From: Priestia abyssalis
GTDB lineage: Bacteria; Bacillota; Bacilli; Bacillales; Bacillaceae_H
Reading direction: 5' to 3'
DNA: 64,000 nucleotides
Assembly (NCBI RefSeq): GCF_002019595.1
Contig: NZ_KV917369.1
Coordinates: 3,550,624 to 3,614,623 of the forward strand
Shown: positions 15,998 to 23,715 of the stretch, one piece after another
Numbering within the stretch: position 1 is the stretch's first letter
Layout of the letters: every line of letters starts with the position of its first letter
The notes under the pieces: model-generated
Told to the model about the DNA's origin: nothing
Database searches by the model: none
The model's input: only the letters and a program-made list of their open reading frames with translations
Made by a program: the position numbers and the translations under genes

Positions 15998-17203
15998 ATG
16001 AGTTACATTCAACAAGGTACACCAGTCTTTCGTAAAACGAACTTTGCTTTCTTTGCTGCTGGTTTCAATACATTTGCTATTCTTTACTGTGCACAGCCTT
16101 TAATGCCGGAATTCACCCAATCATTCAACATTTCTCCAACTGCTGCAAGCCTGCCGCTATCCATTTCAACTATTGCTTTGGCTTTCAGTATGCTGATTTT
16201 CGGTTCATTATCTGAAGTATGGGGACGTAAGCCCATCATGGTCATTTCGATGTTCGCATCTGCTTTACTTTGCATTATTGCTGCTTTCAGCCCTAATTTT
16301 CACGTCTTACTGGTCATTCGAGCCCTTGAAGGCATTGCATTAGCTGGTCTCCCCTCAATTGCAATGGCCTATCTTGGAGAAGAAATGGAGTCTAATAGTC
16401 TAGGAACGGCAATGGGGCTGTATATCAGCGGAAATGCCACTGGTGCTTTGGGTGGCCGAATGATTTCGGGTATAGTAGGTAATTATTTTGGATGGCATAT
16501 AGCAATAGGAAGCGTTGGTGTAATAAGCTTAGTGGCCACCTTCATTTTTTGGATGAGCTTACCGCCTTCACAAAATTTCAAATCTCGTCATTTAGAAATT
16601 GGAAAGTTAGGAAAATCATTAATTGAACATCTAAAAGATCCGGGTTTGGTTTGTTTATTTGGCTTAGGGTTTTTGCTGTTAGGGACGAATGTGGCATTAT
16701 ATAATTATATTGGTTATGTATTAATTGCACCGCCTTATTCATTGAGTCCAAACATCGTAAGCTGGATATTTACGATTTTCATTATCGGAATGTTCAGCTC
16801 TGTTTGGATAGGAAAATTGGTAGGTCATCACGGTAGACAAAAAATATTAATCATTAATTTATTAATCATATTTATCGGCGTCTGTTTAACGTTGAATTCT
16901 CATTTATTTATTAAGATAATAGGCCTTGCATTTACTACTTTTGGATTCTTTGGCGGCCATTCGATTGCCAGCAGTTGGGTTGGACAACGCGCTCTAAAAA
17001 ACAAGGCACAGGCTTCTTCCTTATATTTATTTCTTTACTACGCTGGCTCGAGTGCAGGTGGAACAATCGGAGGGATATGTTGGTCCCAATTCGGATGGGG
17101 AGGCTTAACTTTTATGATTGTGTTTTTCTTAATGATCGCTTTTATGCTTTCAGTATATCTGTCAAGAATGGAACTACAGTCAAAGAAAAGCACTTATACG
17201 TAA
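15998..17203 (+). CDS. MFS transporter (YybF/AraJ-like)
   Basis: 401 residues with twelve predicted TM helices. MFS motif A appears between helices 2 and 3 (FGSLSEVWGRKPIM), and IRALEGIALAGLPSIAMAYLGEE follows in helix 4-5. GLYISGNATGALGGRMISG in helix 5 is the motif of the YnfM/AraJ exporter branch. The ATG has only a weak AGG upstream. The gene diverges from the LysR gene at 14835-15719, its likely regulator. Substrate unknown; relatives export sugars or drugs. A structured repeat follows the stop codon. Confidence 0.9.
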   Translation: MSYIQQGTPVFRKTNFAFFAAGFNTFAILYCAQPLMPEFTQSFNISPTAASLPLSISTIALAFSMLIFGSLSEVWGRKPIMVISMFASALLCIIAAFSPNFHVLLVIRALEGIALAGLPSIAMAYLGEEMESNSLGTAMGLYISGNATGALGGRMISGIVGNYFGWHIAIGSVGVISLVATFIFWMSLPPSQNFKSRHLEIGKLGKSLIEHLKDPGLVCLFGLGFLLLGTNVALYNYIGYVLIAPPYSLSPNIVSWIFTIFIIGMFSSVWIGKLVGHHGRQKILIINLLIIFIGVCLTLNSHLFIKIIGLAFTTFGFFGGHSIASSWVGQRALKNKAQASSLYLFLYYAGSSAGGTIGGICWSQFGWGGLTFMIVFFLMIAFMLSVYLSRMELQSKKSTYT

Positions 17204-17245
17204 ATTCTAAGTTGGGATATTAAGAGTTAGAAATATAAAGTGAGA

Positions 17246-17390
17246 CTTCTATCAATGGGGGTTTTCTTCATCCCCCACTGATGGTTAGCGAGACTTATCG
17301 GATCTTTACGGGCAGTTATCTCCCACTTATCTTCTTTGCTTCTCTCGAATCTGGAAGCGGGAGTTTTACTGCCCGTTAAGGTGGGATAAA
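17246..17390 (+). ncRNA. Structured 3'-UTR repeat, family R2, copy 1
   Basis: Starts 43 bp after the MFS stop. A hairpin with ATGGGGG / CCCCCACTGAT is followed by a long stem in which ACGGGCAGT and CTCCC pair with GGGAG and ACTGCCCGT. The element ends GTTAAGGTGGGATAAA. Copy 2 at 33743-33893 shares both ends but not the middle. Layout resembles 3' ends left by IS200/IS605 elements, but this identification is only a guess. Confidence 0.6.
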
Positions 17391-17412
17391 GAAGTATTAG
17401 ATGTAATGCTTA

Positions 17413-17442
17413 ATGGCCTGTATCCAATTAGGATCAGGCCTA
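17413..17442. terminator. Hairpin, probable terminator
   Basis: ATGGCCTG / CAGGCCTAT arms. The same loop ATCCA(A)TTAGGAT occurs in the terminator at 38950-38981. From 17443 to 17721 I see no gene. Confidence 0.5.
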
Positions 17443-17721
17443 TTCATTATAAGAACATACTCTGTAAAATAGTAGAAATCATTTCTCTCAAGGGATTTTT
17501 GTTTTTTAAGTTTAGTTAATAAGTATAGTTAGTGCCCGCTTGACGACCTCTACTAGGTGTTCATTCCGTGATATATTCAGCTTTATTTATAGTTGTCAGC
17601 ATATTTTGTTTAGAGGATAATACAATTAAATACAAATATTGGGGACGATAAACATAGAAAAATACCAAGTTCAACAGTGTTGGGAACGATGTACCAACTA
17701 CATAAAACGGGGGAAATTACG

Positions 17722-17934
17722 ATGGATAAAAATGTCGAAATTCTTAGCAAGGAAGCCATACAAATGGATTTGTCTCTGATTAAATCGTGCCTGAGGCTGA
17801 TTAATCAAACAATCACTTTAAGCAAAGAAAAAGGAGAAGATTTCTCTGCATTGGAAAATGGGGAGCTGCACGACTTGGTGGCTAAAATTGACCGAAATTT
17901 AGGTAAAATTAAGGTGAATATCGAATGGGAGTAA
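17722..17934 (+). CDS. Small helical protein, unknown
   Basis: 70 residues from the ATG at 17722, with CGGGGGAA 6 bp upstream. An in-frame GTG 45 bp earlier lacks a ribosome site. Two amphipathic helices (EAIQMDLSLIKSCLRLINQT and ELHDLVAKIDRNLGKIKVNI) suggest a helical hairpin. No signal peptide or membrane segment. A strong terminator follows at once, so this is a complete single-gene unit. I do not recognise the family. Confidence 0.6.
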   Translation: MDKNVEILSKEAIQMDLSLIKSCLRLINQTITLSKEKGEDFSALENGELHDLVAKIDRNLGKIKVNIEWE

Positions 17935-17960
17935 ACGTGCTGATTGTTGCACGTTTTTTA
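17933..17960 (+). terminator. Rho-independent terminator
   Basis: AAACGTGC / GCACGTTT arms, 8-nt loop, TTTTTTATTT tail. Confidence 0.9.
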
Positions 17961-17981
17961 TTTGTCTGTGTCCAACCCATT

Positions 17982-18215
17982 TCATTTCAGCAGTTTTCTC
18001 CGATACTCAAATTCCGCCAACGGCTTTGATACATATCCTTCGGCTTCTAATCGGTATATAATGGCCAATCCCACATATAGGCTGACAGCGTAATCGTCAT
18101 CTAAATACTTCTTTAATGCAGCGACTGTAACACTATCCTCAAATATTTCCCCTCTTTTCGCTACCACAACCGGATACAAGTCTTTCACCATTCGTTTGGC
18201 TGATTCGATAACCAT
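17982..18215 (-). CDS. Small conserved-looking protein, unknown
   Basis: 77 residues from the ATG at 18215 (GGAGGCGG 8 bp upstream; a GTG sits one codon earlier). Mixed alpha/beta: MVIESAKRMVKDLYPVVVAK, then SVTVAALKKYLDDDYAVSLYVGLAIIYRLEAEG, and a basic tail YRRKLLK. Soluble. No family recognised. It converges on the small gene at 17722-17934 with only 47 bp between the stop codons. Confidence 0.6.
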   Translation of the reverse strand: MVIESAKRMVKDLYPVVVAKRGEIFEDSVTVAALKKYLDDDYAVSLYVGLAIIYRLEAEGYVSKPLAEFEYRRKLLK

Positions 18216-18421
18216 CACATATACCGCCTCCTATTCTAAAATAAGAATATGCGAGCAATGGATGTTTCATGAGTCCGTTCTCCAGCGATAACGCTTCCAA
18301 CATTCGATTTATTTCGCGTTTTTGTGCTATTGATGATTCTGGTAGACTTTTAGCGCAGTCCTCATGTCAACATATAACCGTTCTTTGACCATGATGTTAC
18401 ATTTGACTTCTATCACTGATA

Positions 18422-18634
18422 GATCTATATACATTCCACTAAATAACTCGACACAGCTTCATTCGATCGAGGAACATTCACAATCGGTTATTTAGACCAC
18501 TTGAATTGGCTCTCAAAGGTTCACCTATGCGGATGGCGCCAACCCCGCAAGGGGGGGTGTCATCCGCTTAGGTCTAGAAAATTGGACATGGCTGTTCTTT
18601 GGTCATGTCCAATTTTCTAAATCGATCTATATAC
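18422..18634 (+). repeat. Dispersed repeat family R1, copy 3, with nested hairpins
   Basis: Begins GATCTATATACATTCCACTA and carries the R1 blocks AATAACTCGACAC, CTTCATTCGATCGAGG, CCACTTGAATTGG, CTCAAAGGTTCACC and TATGCGGATG. It then continues into two hairpins: CCTATGCGGATG / CATCCGCTTAGG and the perfect AGAAAATTGGACATG / CATGTCCAATTTTCT around GCTGTTCTTTGGT. It ends AAATCGATCTATATAC, an inverted form of its own start. The second hairpin recurs at 53157-53209 and, weaker, at 52425-52465. The flanks 18216-18421 and 18635-18713 hold no gene. Confidence 0.75.
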
Positions 18635-18713
18635 ATATGTCCCCCTCCTCCATTACAGCACGATCCATAAAAAGGATTTAACAGAGATTTTAATGAGAAA
18701 ACAGAAAAAAGAA

Positions 18714-18791
18714 ATATATCGAATAAAAATAATCGATATATCTCTTGCTATCTTTATATATATCGATTAATATTTATCGTAATAAATCGAT
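18714..18791. promoter_or_regulatory. Paired inverted repeats, candidate PadR operators
   Basis: ATATATCGA / TCGATATAT (18714-18741) and ATCGATT / AATCGAT (18762-18791) share the ATCGAT core. They occupy the 95 bp before the PadR start. Autoregulation through such dyads is usual for PadR-controlled exporters. Confidence 0.55.
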
Positions 18792-18808
18792 GATATTGGA
18801 GGTTTCAT

Positions 18809-19552
18809 ATGTCTCGTGTAAATAAACAAGATGTTCTGACAATCCTTACGCATATAAGCCGTAAGGATATGAAGCAGGAAGAGCTGCTGCAGGTTTTAAG
18901 TAATAAAGTTCCTGATCCAGCTCCTATAATCAATCAGTTACTGAATGAAAAAGTCCTTTCGATGAAGGATGGAATCTTTTCAATTACCGAAAAAGGGCTG
19001 AAAAAAGCCCGCCATCTTTACGAAAAGCCGCCGCACCTTCGAGAAAAAATCAAAACAAAATTCACCAAACGAAGAGGTCTCATCCAGCTGGCAATCCTCC
19101 AGCTTCTGAAGGAAGAGCCGCGGCATGGCTATCAAGTGATGAAGCTGTTGGAAGAGCGGAGTAAAGGCTTTTATTCTCCAAGTGCCGGAACGATTTACCC
19201 CGCTCTACAGGATTTATTGGAAAGAGAATTGATTTCGGTTGATGAACAAGGAGATAAAAAGGTATATACGCTGAATCCTCAAGGCTTGGAATTTTTATCG
19301 GACATTGTTCATGATGAGGATGAAGTGTTTTGGGAAGAATGGCTCATCCGCTTAAAATGGAAGCAATCAAAGGAAGCGGCATTGCTGCAGGAAGAGATGG
19401 AGAAACTTCATTTGGAATTTCAATATGCGGCAAGAATCGTATTGCAAAATCCGGCCCTTGCGTCTGAGCTCGTGTCGATCATCAAAAATGGAAGAAATGA
19501 GCTGATGAACTGGTCAGAGAAGCGAATGATTAGTCAGGAGTATGAGGAATGA
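18809..19552 (+). CDS. PadR-family transcriptional regulator with extra N-terminal winged helix
   Basis: 247 residues, ATG behind TTGGAGG. Residues 1-75 look like an additional HTH (VLTILTHISRKDMKQEELLQ...FSITEKGLKKA). The PadR winged helix spans about 88-170, with IQLAILQLLKEEPRHGYQVM and YSPSAGTIYPALQDLLERELI, then the wing EQGDKKVYTLNPQG. A C-terminal dimer helix region follows. Most PadR proteins are 110-180 residues, so the N-terminal addition is notable. The stop overlaps the exporter ATG by 4 bp. Expected to repress the exporter until a substrate drug binds. Confidence 0.9.
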   Translation: MSRVNKQDVLTILTHISRKDMKQEELLQVLSNKVPDPAPIINQLLNEKVLSMKDGIFSITEKGLKKARHLYEKPPHLREKIKTKFTKRRGLIQLAILQLLKEEPRHGYQVMKLLEERSKGFYSPSAGTIYPALQDLLERELISVDEQGDKKVYTLNPQGLEFLSDIVHDEDEVFWEEWLIRLKWKQSKEAALLQEEMEKLHLEFQYAARIVLQNPALASELVSIIKNGRNELMNWSEKRMISQEYEE

Positions 19553-21291
19553 AATCGGTCAGAAAATTGCTAGCCTATACAAAGCCTTATAAGCTTTTTG
19601 TCATACTGGCCCCATTATTGATGGCGTTAGAGGTAACGATGGATCTTTTGCAGCCGCTCATGATGCAAAAAATGATTGATAATGGAATCGCAAATGACGA
19701 TATGGCATACGTCGTACAAATGGGTATACTGACGCTCGCTGCCGCAGTCATTGGGCTGGCAGGCGGGGTCGGATGTATCATTTACAGTACACGTGCGGCT
19801 GTGAATTTTGCCGCGGATATTAGACGGGATGTTTTTCAAAGGGTGGAATATTTCTCAAGTGAAAACCGCGATTCGTTTGGCACGGGAAAACTAATTACAA
19901 TCGTAACAAGTGATATTTCAGCGGTGCAAACGGCCTTAATGATGACACTTCGCGTGTTTGTAAGAGGTCCTCTTCTTTTTATCGGAAGCATCCTGATTGT
20001 CTTTTTTCAGGCACCAGCGCTTTTTCCGCTTCTTTTTATTCTGATTCCGGTTTTATTATTTTTCATTATTCTGCTTTCAAGGAAAGCGGGAGCATGGTTT
20101 AAGCGGGTCCAGGAAAACATAGATCAGCTTAATACAAAGCTGCAGGAAAGCATTGCGGGAATCCGGGTTGTGAAGGCGTTCGTACGTAAAGATTACGAAA
20201 TCAGCCTGTTTAAAAAGGTCAATGATTCATTAACGAAAACGACGATGACAGCCGACCAGATCATTACGATCCTCATGCCGATATTAATGTTTGTCATTAA
20301 TATCGGTATCGTGATGGCCCTTTTGCTTGGAGTGGTACGGGTCGATCAAGGTGCAATGGAAGTCGGATTCATCCTCGCATTTATCAACTATTTGAATATT
20401 ATTTTAATGGCCCTCATGTCCAGCAGTATGGTTCTGATGCAATTAATGCGTGCTTTTCCATCTGCTGATCGGATTCGGCAAGTATTAGAAACGAAAAATG
20501 AGATCGAAAGCTTCATAGATTCAGAGCAAGTTTCGCTTATTAAAGGAGATGTAGAGTTTAAGGATGTTTCTTTTTCCTACAGCAAAAATGGTGAACACGT
20601 TCTAAAACATCTTTCCTTTAGAGCCTCTAAAGGAGAGAAGATTGGAATCATCGGGCCAACCGGAAGCGGAAAAACCACATTAGGCAAGCTGGTACCAAGG
20701 CTGTACGACGCGGATCAAGGCGACATTCTTATTGATGGTATTAATATAAAGAACATCAAGCTTGAAACCCTTCGTTCAGCGATTGGCTATATTGCACAAA
20801 AGCCGCTTTTATTTTCCGGCAGTATCGAAAACAACCTTAAATTTGGTAAAACATCGGCAACGAAGGAAGATCTGAGATTAGCAGCCGACCAGGCATGTGC
20901 CGCGGAATTTATCGAGAAGTTCAAAGGTCAATTTGATCATGAATTAACTCAAAGCGCGACAAATCTGTCCGGCGGTCAGAAGCAGCGATTATCGATTGCA
21001 AGAGCCTTTGTCAGAAAGCCGCAAATTCTCATTTTAGATGATGCCGCTTCTGCCGTTGATGCAAACTCGGAAGCTGCGATTCTCCAAGCGTTGGAATCTG
21101 AATTTCATGATACAACAATCTTTATCATCGCCTCAAAAATTTCATCCATTATCCACGCCAATCAAATTCTGGTCATGGACGATGGGGAGATTGTCGGGAC
21201 CGGGACACACCGTCAATTGCTTGAAAGCTGTCCTCTCTATCAAGAGATTTACCATACACAAGCGGAGAAAGGCGGGGTAGTCGTTGAATAG
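19549..21291 (+). CDS. Heterodimeric ABC multidrug exporter, subunit 1 (degenerate ATPase site)
   Basis: 580 residues: six TM helices (about 15-300) with the exporter elbow, then one nucleotide-binding domain. Walker A GPTGSGKTT and a canonical signature NLSGGQKQR are present. After the Walker B strand ILILDDAAS the catalytic glutamate is Asp, and the switch histidine (normally AHR) is replaced in IIASKISSI. This is the noncanonical half-site pattern of heterodimeric exporters such as YfiB/C, LmrCD and BmrCD. Overlaps both neighbours, so operon expression with PadR and subunit 2 is certain in layout. Substrates are probably lipophilic drugs. Confidence 0.93.
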   Translation: MKSVRKLLAYTKPYKLFVILAPLLMALEVTMDLLQPLMMQKMIDNGIANDDMAYVVQMGILTLAAAVIGLAGGVGCIIYSTRAAVNFAADIRRDVFQRVEYFSSENRDSFGTGKLITIVTSDISAVQTALMMTLRVFVRGPLLFIGSILIVFFQAPALFPLLFILIPVLLFFIILLSRKAGAWFKRVQENIDQLNTKLQESIAGIRVVKAFVRKDYEISLFKKVNDSLTKTTMTADQIITILMPILMFVINIGIVMALLLGVVRVDQGAMEVGFILAFINYLNIILMALMSSSMVLMQLMRAFPSADRIRQVLETKNEIESFIDSEQVSLIKGDVEFKDVSFSYSKNGEHVLKHLSFRASKGEKIGIIGPTGSGKTTLGKLVPRLYDADQGDILIDGINIKNIKLETLRSAIGYIAQKPLLFSGSIENNLKFGKTSATKEDLRLAADQACAAEFIEKFKGQFDHELTQSATNLSGGQKQRLSIARAFVRKPQILILDDAASAVDANSEAAILQALESEFHDTTIFIIASKISSIIHANQILVMDDGEIVGTGTHRQLLESCPLYQEIYHTQAEKGGVVVE

Positions 21292-23095
21292 TATTACAAA
21301 AATACAGCAATCCACAGGCGGTAGCGGCCCGAAAGGAAGAATACCCGCCCCTGCTGCTAAAACGAAGGACCCGAAAGGCACCTTGTTTCGCATTTGGAAG
21401 TATATGGAGAGACAGAAAGCCGGTTTACTGTTATCAACGCTGTTTGTCATTCTTTCCTCGTTATTGAGTTTATTGGGCCCTTATTATATCGGGGTCATTA
21501 TCGACCATTATATTATCCCGAAGGAGGTATCCGGTACGATCAAAATGGCAGGCATGTTGTTCGGAATTTATGCGGCCTCTTCCCTTTTCACTTGGCTGCA
21601 GGCCTATATGATGGTCAATGTGTCGTTAAGCACCATCGGCACGCTTCGTGAAGATTTGTTCACGAAGCTTCAAACGCTTTCCTTAAACTTTTTCGATCGG
21701 CATAAGCATGGGGACTTAATGAGCCGGTTCACGAATGATATTGATAACTTGAATCAAGCATTGAGCCAAAGCGTCATCCAAATCATTTCGTCGATTTTAA
21801 CGGTTACAGGTGTCACGATTGCCATGTTTTCTTTGAATTGGATATTAGCGATTGTCTCCTTTATAACCATTCCATTGATGCTTTTGGTGACAAAACAAAT
21901 CGTTCGAGTAAGCCGAAAAAACTTTTCAAAAAGACAAAAGGATTTGGGAGAACTCAACGGGTTTATCGAAGAATCCATTAGCGGGAGCGAAGTCATTACG
22001 CTATTTGGTAAAGAACATGATACATTTACTGAATTTCATGCGATCAATGAACGGCTGCGTCAATCTGCAATGCGCGCGGACATGTTCTCCGGCTTTCTAG
22101 GACCATCCAATAACTTCCTCAGTAACTTAGGGTTGGGACTCGTTATTAGTGTCGGGGCGATAATGGCGCTAAAAGGAATGACAACGGTCGGAATCATCGC
22201 TTCGTTCGTCACTTACTCTAGGCAGTTTTCCAGGCCGATCAATCAAATGTCGACATTGCTTAATTCGATTCAAGCGGCCCTTGCAGGAGCGGAACGCGTT
22301 TTTGAAACGATGGATGAAGTACCGGATTTAAAAGATAAAAGAGATGCAGTTTCGGTTCAGAAGTTTCACGGGAATATCGAATTTATCGATGTGAACTTCA
22401 GCTATGATCAGGAAAAGAGCATTTTACAGCATATTCATTTCAGGGCGAAAGCCGGTGAGATGATCGCCCTTGTCGGACCAACAGGATCCGGTAAAACAAC
22501 GATCATTAACTTACTTATGCGCTTTTACGATGTTGATTCTGGTGAAATACTCATAGACGGTCACAATATCAAGAATTATAGAATAAGAGATTTACGGAAA
22601 AGAATCGGGATTGTCCTGCAAGACCCCTATTTATTTTCCGGAACGGTCATGGAAAATATCCGCTACGGCAGATTGGATGCGACGGATGAAGAAGTCATAC
22701 AAGCGGCGAAAACCGCAGCGGCCCATGGATTTATCAAGCATTTACCAGATCAATATAATACCCGGATCACATCTGGGGGAGCCAATATAAGCCAGGGGCA
22801 AAAACAATTGATTTCGATTGCCAGAGCCATCTTGGCGGACGCCGATATTTTAATTTTAGATGAAGCCACGTCTAACATTGATACGCGGACAGAAGTAGCG
22901 ATTCAAAAAGGGGTGCGCAATCTGACGAAGGGAAAAACGAGCTTTGTCATTGCCCACCGCTTGAAGACGATTGAACAGGCAGACCGTATTTTAGTCATTA
23001 AAGACGGAGAATTGATTGAACAAGGCCATCATGAGGAACTGCTGAAACAACGCGGATTTTATCGTGGCCTTTATTCTAATCAGCTTCGTATCTAA
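21284..23095 (+). CDS. Heterodimeric ABC multidrug exporter, subunit 2
   Basis: 603 residues from a TTG overlapping the end of subunit 1 by 8 bp, with AAAGGCGGGG upstream. It has a Gly/Pro-rich N-terminal tail (STGGSGPKGRIPAPAAK), six TM helices (about 45-330) and a nucleotide-binding domain with Walker A GPTGSGKTT, Q-loop VLQDPYLFSG, Walker B ILILDEATSNID with the catalytic Glu, and H-loop AHRLKTI. Its signature reads NISQGQKQL, not LSGGQ. In the dimer this altered signature faces the Walker motifs of subunit 1, giving one weak and one competent ATP site. Length and order match B. subtilis YfiC. Confidence 0.93.
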   Translation: MNSITKIQQSTGGSGPKGRIPAPAAKTKDPKGTLFRIWKYMERQKAGLLLSTLFVILSSLLSLLGPYYIGVIIDHYIIPKEVSGTIKMAGMLFGIYAASSLFTWLQAYMMVNVSLSTIGTLREDLFTKLQTLSLNFFDRHKHGDLMSRFTNDIDNLNQALSQSVIQIISSILTVTGVTIAMFSLNWILAIVSFITIPLMLLVTKQIVRVSRKNFSKRQKDLGELNGFIEESISGSEVITLFGKEHDTFTEFHAINERLRQSAMRADMFSGFLGPSNNFLSNLGLGLVISVGAIMALKGMTTVGIIASFVTYSRQFSRPINQMSTLLNSIQAALAGAERVFETMDEVPDLKDKRDAVSVQKFHGNIEFIDVNFSYDQEKSILQHIHFRAKAGEMIALVGPTGSGKTTIINLLMRFYDVDSGEILIDGHNIKNYRIRDLRKRIGIVLQDPYLFSGTVMENIRYGRLDATDEEVIQAAKTAAAHGFIKHLPDQYNTRITSGGANISQGQKQLISIARAILADADILILDEATSNIDTRTEVAIQKGVRNLTKGKTSFVIAHRLKTIEQADRILVIKDGELIEQGHHEELLKQRGFYRGLYSNQLRI

Positions 23096-23102
23096 CATGA
23101 TA

Positions 23103-23213
23103 AAGCGAGGCGACTGTTCAGGGGCGACAAGCAAAAGAGCGGCCTTGGCGTGGCGCCATTTGCCACAGAAAGGATGAGCTTTTGACCTCGAGCCCCTAGG
23201 AGCCACAGCTAGA
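23103..23213 (+). ncRNA. Structured 3'-UTR repeat, family R3, copy 1
   Basis: Begins AAGCGAGGCGACTGTTC and ends CTAGGAGCCACAGCTAGA, directly after the exporter stop. The outer stem AGGGGC / GCCCCT encloses CAAAAG / CTTTTG and the hairpin GTGGC / GCCAC. Copy 2 at 29831-29944 keeps the ends and the fold but with different paired bases. Confidence 0.65.
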
Positions 23214-23254
23214 TTAGAATAGTAAAAACATTAAACGATGAAAGGATGATTCAA

Positions 23255-23584
23255 ATGTTTGTCAATACAGCTGCTTTTGAAATCGAAAAAGCATACGAGG
23301 AGCGTCTTGTGAAGAAGCGCGAAAAAGATCAAGCCCAATTGGCAAAGGCGAAAGGGATCCTTTCTTTTGAGTGCTGGCGCAGAGAGAATACAGACACGGT
23401 CGAGTTCGTGTACGTATCAAAGTGGGAATCACAAGATGCCTTCAAAGCATGGATCTCACGCGATGAACATGTGAACGAACATAAAGAAATGAACAAGCGA
23501 AGAAAAGAAAACGAGCAGACAGAGCAAGTAAAAATGAAAAAAACATTGCGTGCATATGAGCTTTATGACAGCTCGGAACATTAA
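23255..23584 (+). CDS. HmoA-like ABM-domain protein (putative heme monooxygenase)
   Basis: 109 residues from the ATG at 23255; the ATG nine bases earlier is fused to the AAAGG ribosome site. The fold is the dimeric alpha/beta ABM barrel: FVNTAAFEIEKAYEERLVKK, AKGILSFECWRRENTDTVEF, VYVSKWESQDAFKAWISRDEHVNEH. The WES...F-x-x-W-x-x-S/R-D-x-H pattern is that of IsdG/HmoA/HmoB proteins, where W, N and H position heme for oxidative cleavage. The asparagine of the canonical N-W-H triad is not evident at the N-terminus beyond FVNT. It converges on hemY, so heme synthesis and turnover genes are neighbours. Confidence 0.75.
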   Translation: MFVNTAAFEIEKAYEERLVKKREKDQAQLAKAKGILSFECWRRENTDTVEFVYVSKWESQDAFKAWISRDEHVNEHKEMNKRRKENEQTEQVKMKKTLRAYELYDSSEH

Positions 23585-23615
23585 TGAATCTTTTTACCGC
23601 AAATGAACTAAACTA

Positions 23616-23669
23616 AAAGGACCCGTCATTGAACCCGTGATTTTACCGGATTATCATGACGGGTCCTTT
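23616..23669 (+). terminator. Terminator of the HmoA-like gene
   Basis: AAAGGACCCGTCAT / ATGACGGGTCCTTT arms around a 26-nt loop. It overlaps the start of the 50-bp palindrome that ends hemY. Confidence 0.8.
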
Positions 23670-23715
23670 GATGAAGATGACTCAAAAAGTACTTTTTGAG
23701 TCATCTTCATCAAAG
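23666..23715 (-). terminator. 50-bp perfect palindrome at the end of hemY
   Basis: Every base from 23666 to 23715 pairs with its mirror position (centre AGTACT, outer CTTTG / CAAAG). The hemY stop codon lies inside its right arm. A run of five T/A near the centre gives U tracts. It probably acts as a terminator for the minus-strand gene. Confidence 0.75.
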
